Of a stretch of 64,000 nucleotides of DNA, positions 63,549 through 64,000 are shown in pieces. The notes beneath the pieces were generated by a model. The model was not told the DNA's origin, did not search any database, and saw only the letters and a program-made list of their open reading frames with translations. Positions within the stretch are counted from its first letter, which is position 1, and every line of letters starts with the position of its first letter. The DNA comes from Firmicutes bacterium HGW-Firmicutes-14 (GTDB taxonomy: Bacteria; Bacillota; Thermincolia; Thermincolales; UBA2595): positions 1 to 64,000 of the forward strand of contig PHAB01000009.1 of the NCBI GenBank assembly GCA_002840275.1. The letters run 5' to 3'. Both the position numbers and the translations under genes were made by a program.

Positions 63549-63746
63549 TCACCTTACATTGGTATTAAGTATCTCCAGGGCTTCATCAACTTCGGATTCC
63601 GGTACCAGAATCTCCACAGCCCCAGAATCTCCTACATGCGGCAATCCAATGGCACGCAGCATTACCAACAGCCCTTCGTTGCTTAAAACATTATGCAGTG
63701 AATCAGCAACTGATCTGTTCGGTGCAATATACACCACTGTCCACAT
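63549..63746 (-). CDS. DUF2007-like small signal-transducing-type protein
   Basis: 65 aa from ATG 63746 (AGGAGG 9 bases upstream). The frame is open further upstream without a better start. WTVVYIAPNRSVADSLHNVLSNEG and a C-terminal VEILVPESEVDEALEIL fit the small alpha/beta fold of DUF2007/PII-like putative signal-transducing proteins. Homologues sit beside accD in many clostridia. The role is unknown; a link to fatty acid synthesis or ligand sensing is only inferred from position. Confidence 0.75.
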   Translation of the reverse strand: MWTVVYIAPNRSVADSLHNVLSNEGLLVMLRAIGLPHVGDSGAVEILVPESEVDEALEILNTNVR

Positions 63747-63827
63747 GTGTTCAAGCCTCCTTCTCAAACCCTACTCTGAAGGCGCGGTATCTCTGTACAC
63801 CACATCTATAAAGTCCTTTCGACTAGT

Positions 63828-63856
63828 ATTATCGAGATTCCTTTATTTTTAAACAA
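63828..63856 (-). promoter_or_regulatory. Promoter of the DUF2007-accD-accA unit
   Basis: On the minus strand TTGTTT (63856-63851) and GATAAT (63833-63828) are 17 bases apart, about 80 bases before the ATG of the first gene. No clear FapR-type operator is seen. Confidence 0.6.
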
Positions 63857-63867
63857 ATATAAAGAAA

Positions 63868-63888
63868 TCCAGGGCGGCTAACCCTGGA
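63868..63888 (-). terminator. Terminator of the gene at the right edge
   Basis: TCCAGGG (63868-63874) pairs with CCCTGGA (63882-63888) around a 7-base loop, followed on the minus strand by TTTCTTTATATTT. It lies 9 bases after the stop at 63897. Confidence 0.7.
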
Positions 63889-63896
63889 CCTATTTC

Positions 63897-64000
63897 TTAA
63901 ACACCTGACTCGCATTGACCGTGTTTTGTAAAGACCTGGGCCCTTCCCCTTATTTTCATTGCCGAAGTATGTTCCGTGAACTGGGCAATCATCACTTCTC
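63897..64000 (-). CDS. 3' end of an unidentified gene, cut by window edge
   Basis: A minus-strand frame runs from base 64000 to TAA 63899-63897 and reads about 33 residues ([20 protein letters not shown], then VFTKHGQ to the end). The terminator just after it supports a real gene end. In related clostridia dnaE often precedes accD, so this may be the DnaE C-terminus, but the fragment is too short to confirm. Confidence 0.35.
   Translation of the reverse strand, partial: EVMIAQFTEHTSAMKIRGRAQVFTKHGQCESGV

Overview
The window looks like a chromosome segment of an anaerobic, low-to-mid GC Gram-positive bacterium, most like a Peptococcaceae or Thermincola-type clostridium. This is inferred from strong AGGAGG-type ribosome binding sites, frequent TTG/GTG starts, a tungsten-type aldehyde ferredoxin oxidoreductase, UbiD/UbiX, a pentaheme c lipoprotein, and the dnaE-side order accD-accA-pfkA-pyk. 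No marker gene fixes the species. Nearly all genes lie on the minus strand.

Layout: (1) 1-830, the left part of an IS200/IS605 element: intact tnpA, then a frameshifted tnpB cut by the window edge. (2) 0.9-4.7 kb, a lipoprotein gamma carbonic anhydrase (Cam type), tRNA-Leu(CAA) with its own promoter and terminators, and three plus-strand secreted or envelope proteins. Two of these are SipW/TasA-like, and the second has lost its start codon frame in a T-run. (3) 4.75-33.5 kb, a 29-kb catabolic and transport island, entirely minus strand: two tripartite tricarboxylate transporter (TTT) systems, a DASS anion carrier, an NCS2 permease, a DUF401 permease, an isochorismatase-type hydrolase, an M29/NicX-like protein, UbiD and UbiX, LeuCD-like and LeuB-like enzymes, a PreA-like Fe-S dehydrogenase, MmgE/PrpD, three RraA-type aldolases, AOR, split aconitase X, a ThDP enzyme and one FadR-type GntR regulator. 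(4) 33.8-43.1 kb, ilvE, a radical SAM protein, a PAS/GGDEF/EAL protein preceded by a probable c-di-GMP-I riboswitch, larC and glgP. (5) 43.4-51.4 kb, a PduL-GNAT fusion on the plus strand, a DUF3006-like small gene, an 88-aa protein of unknown role, Hsp20, a HAD phosphatase, a pentaheme cytochrome and a large subtilase. (6) 51.6-58.5 kb, a trehalose/glycogen operon (GT4, debranching enzyme, OtsA, OtsB, TreT). (7) 58.8-64 kb, pyk, pfkA, accA, accD, a DUF2007-like gene and the 3' end of one more gene.

How the genes work together: the island appears to import and break down a polycarboxylate or heterocyclic carboxylate without oxygen. It combines uptake (TTT, DASS, NCS2), prFMN-dependent decarboxylation, three different types of hydratase/dehydratase, an oxidative-decarboxylase-type dehydrogenase, three aldolases and an aldehyde-oxidising AOR. 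This gene set matches no complete pathway known to me, and the substrate cannot be read from sequence. AT-rich motifs repeat upstream of several of its transcription units, and the embedded GntR protein is the obvious candidate reader. The rest is housekeeping carbon metabolism, storage sugars and signalling.
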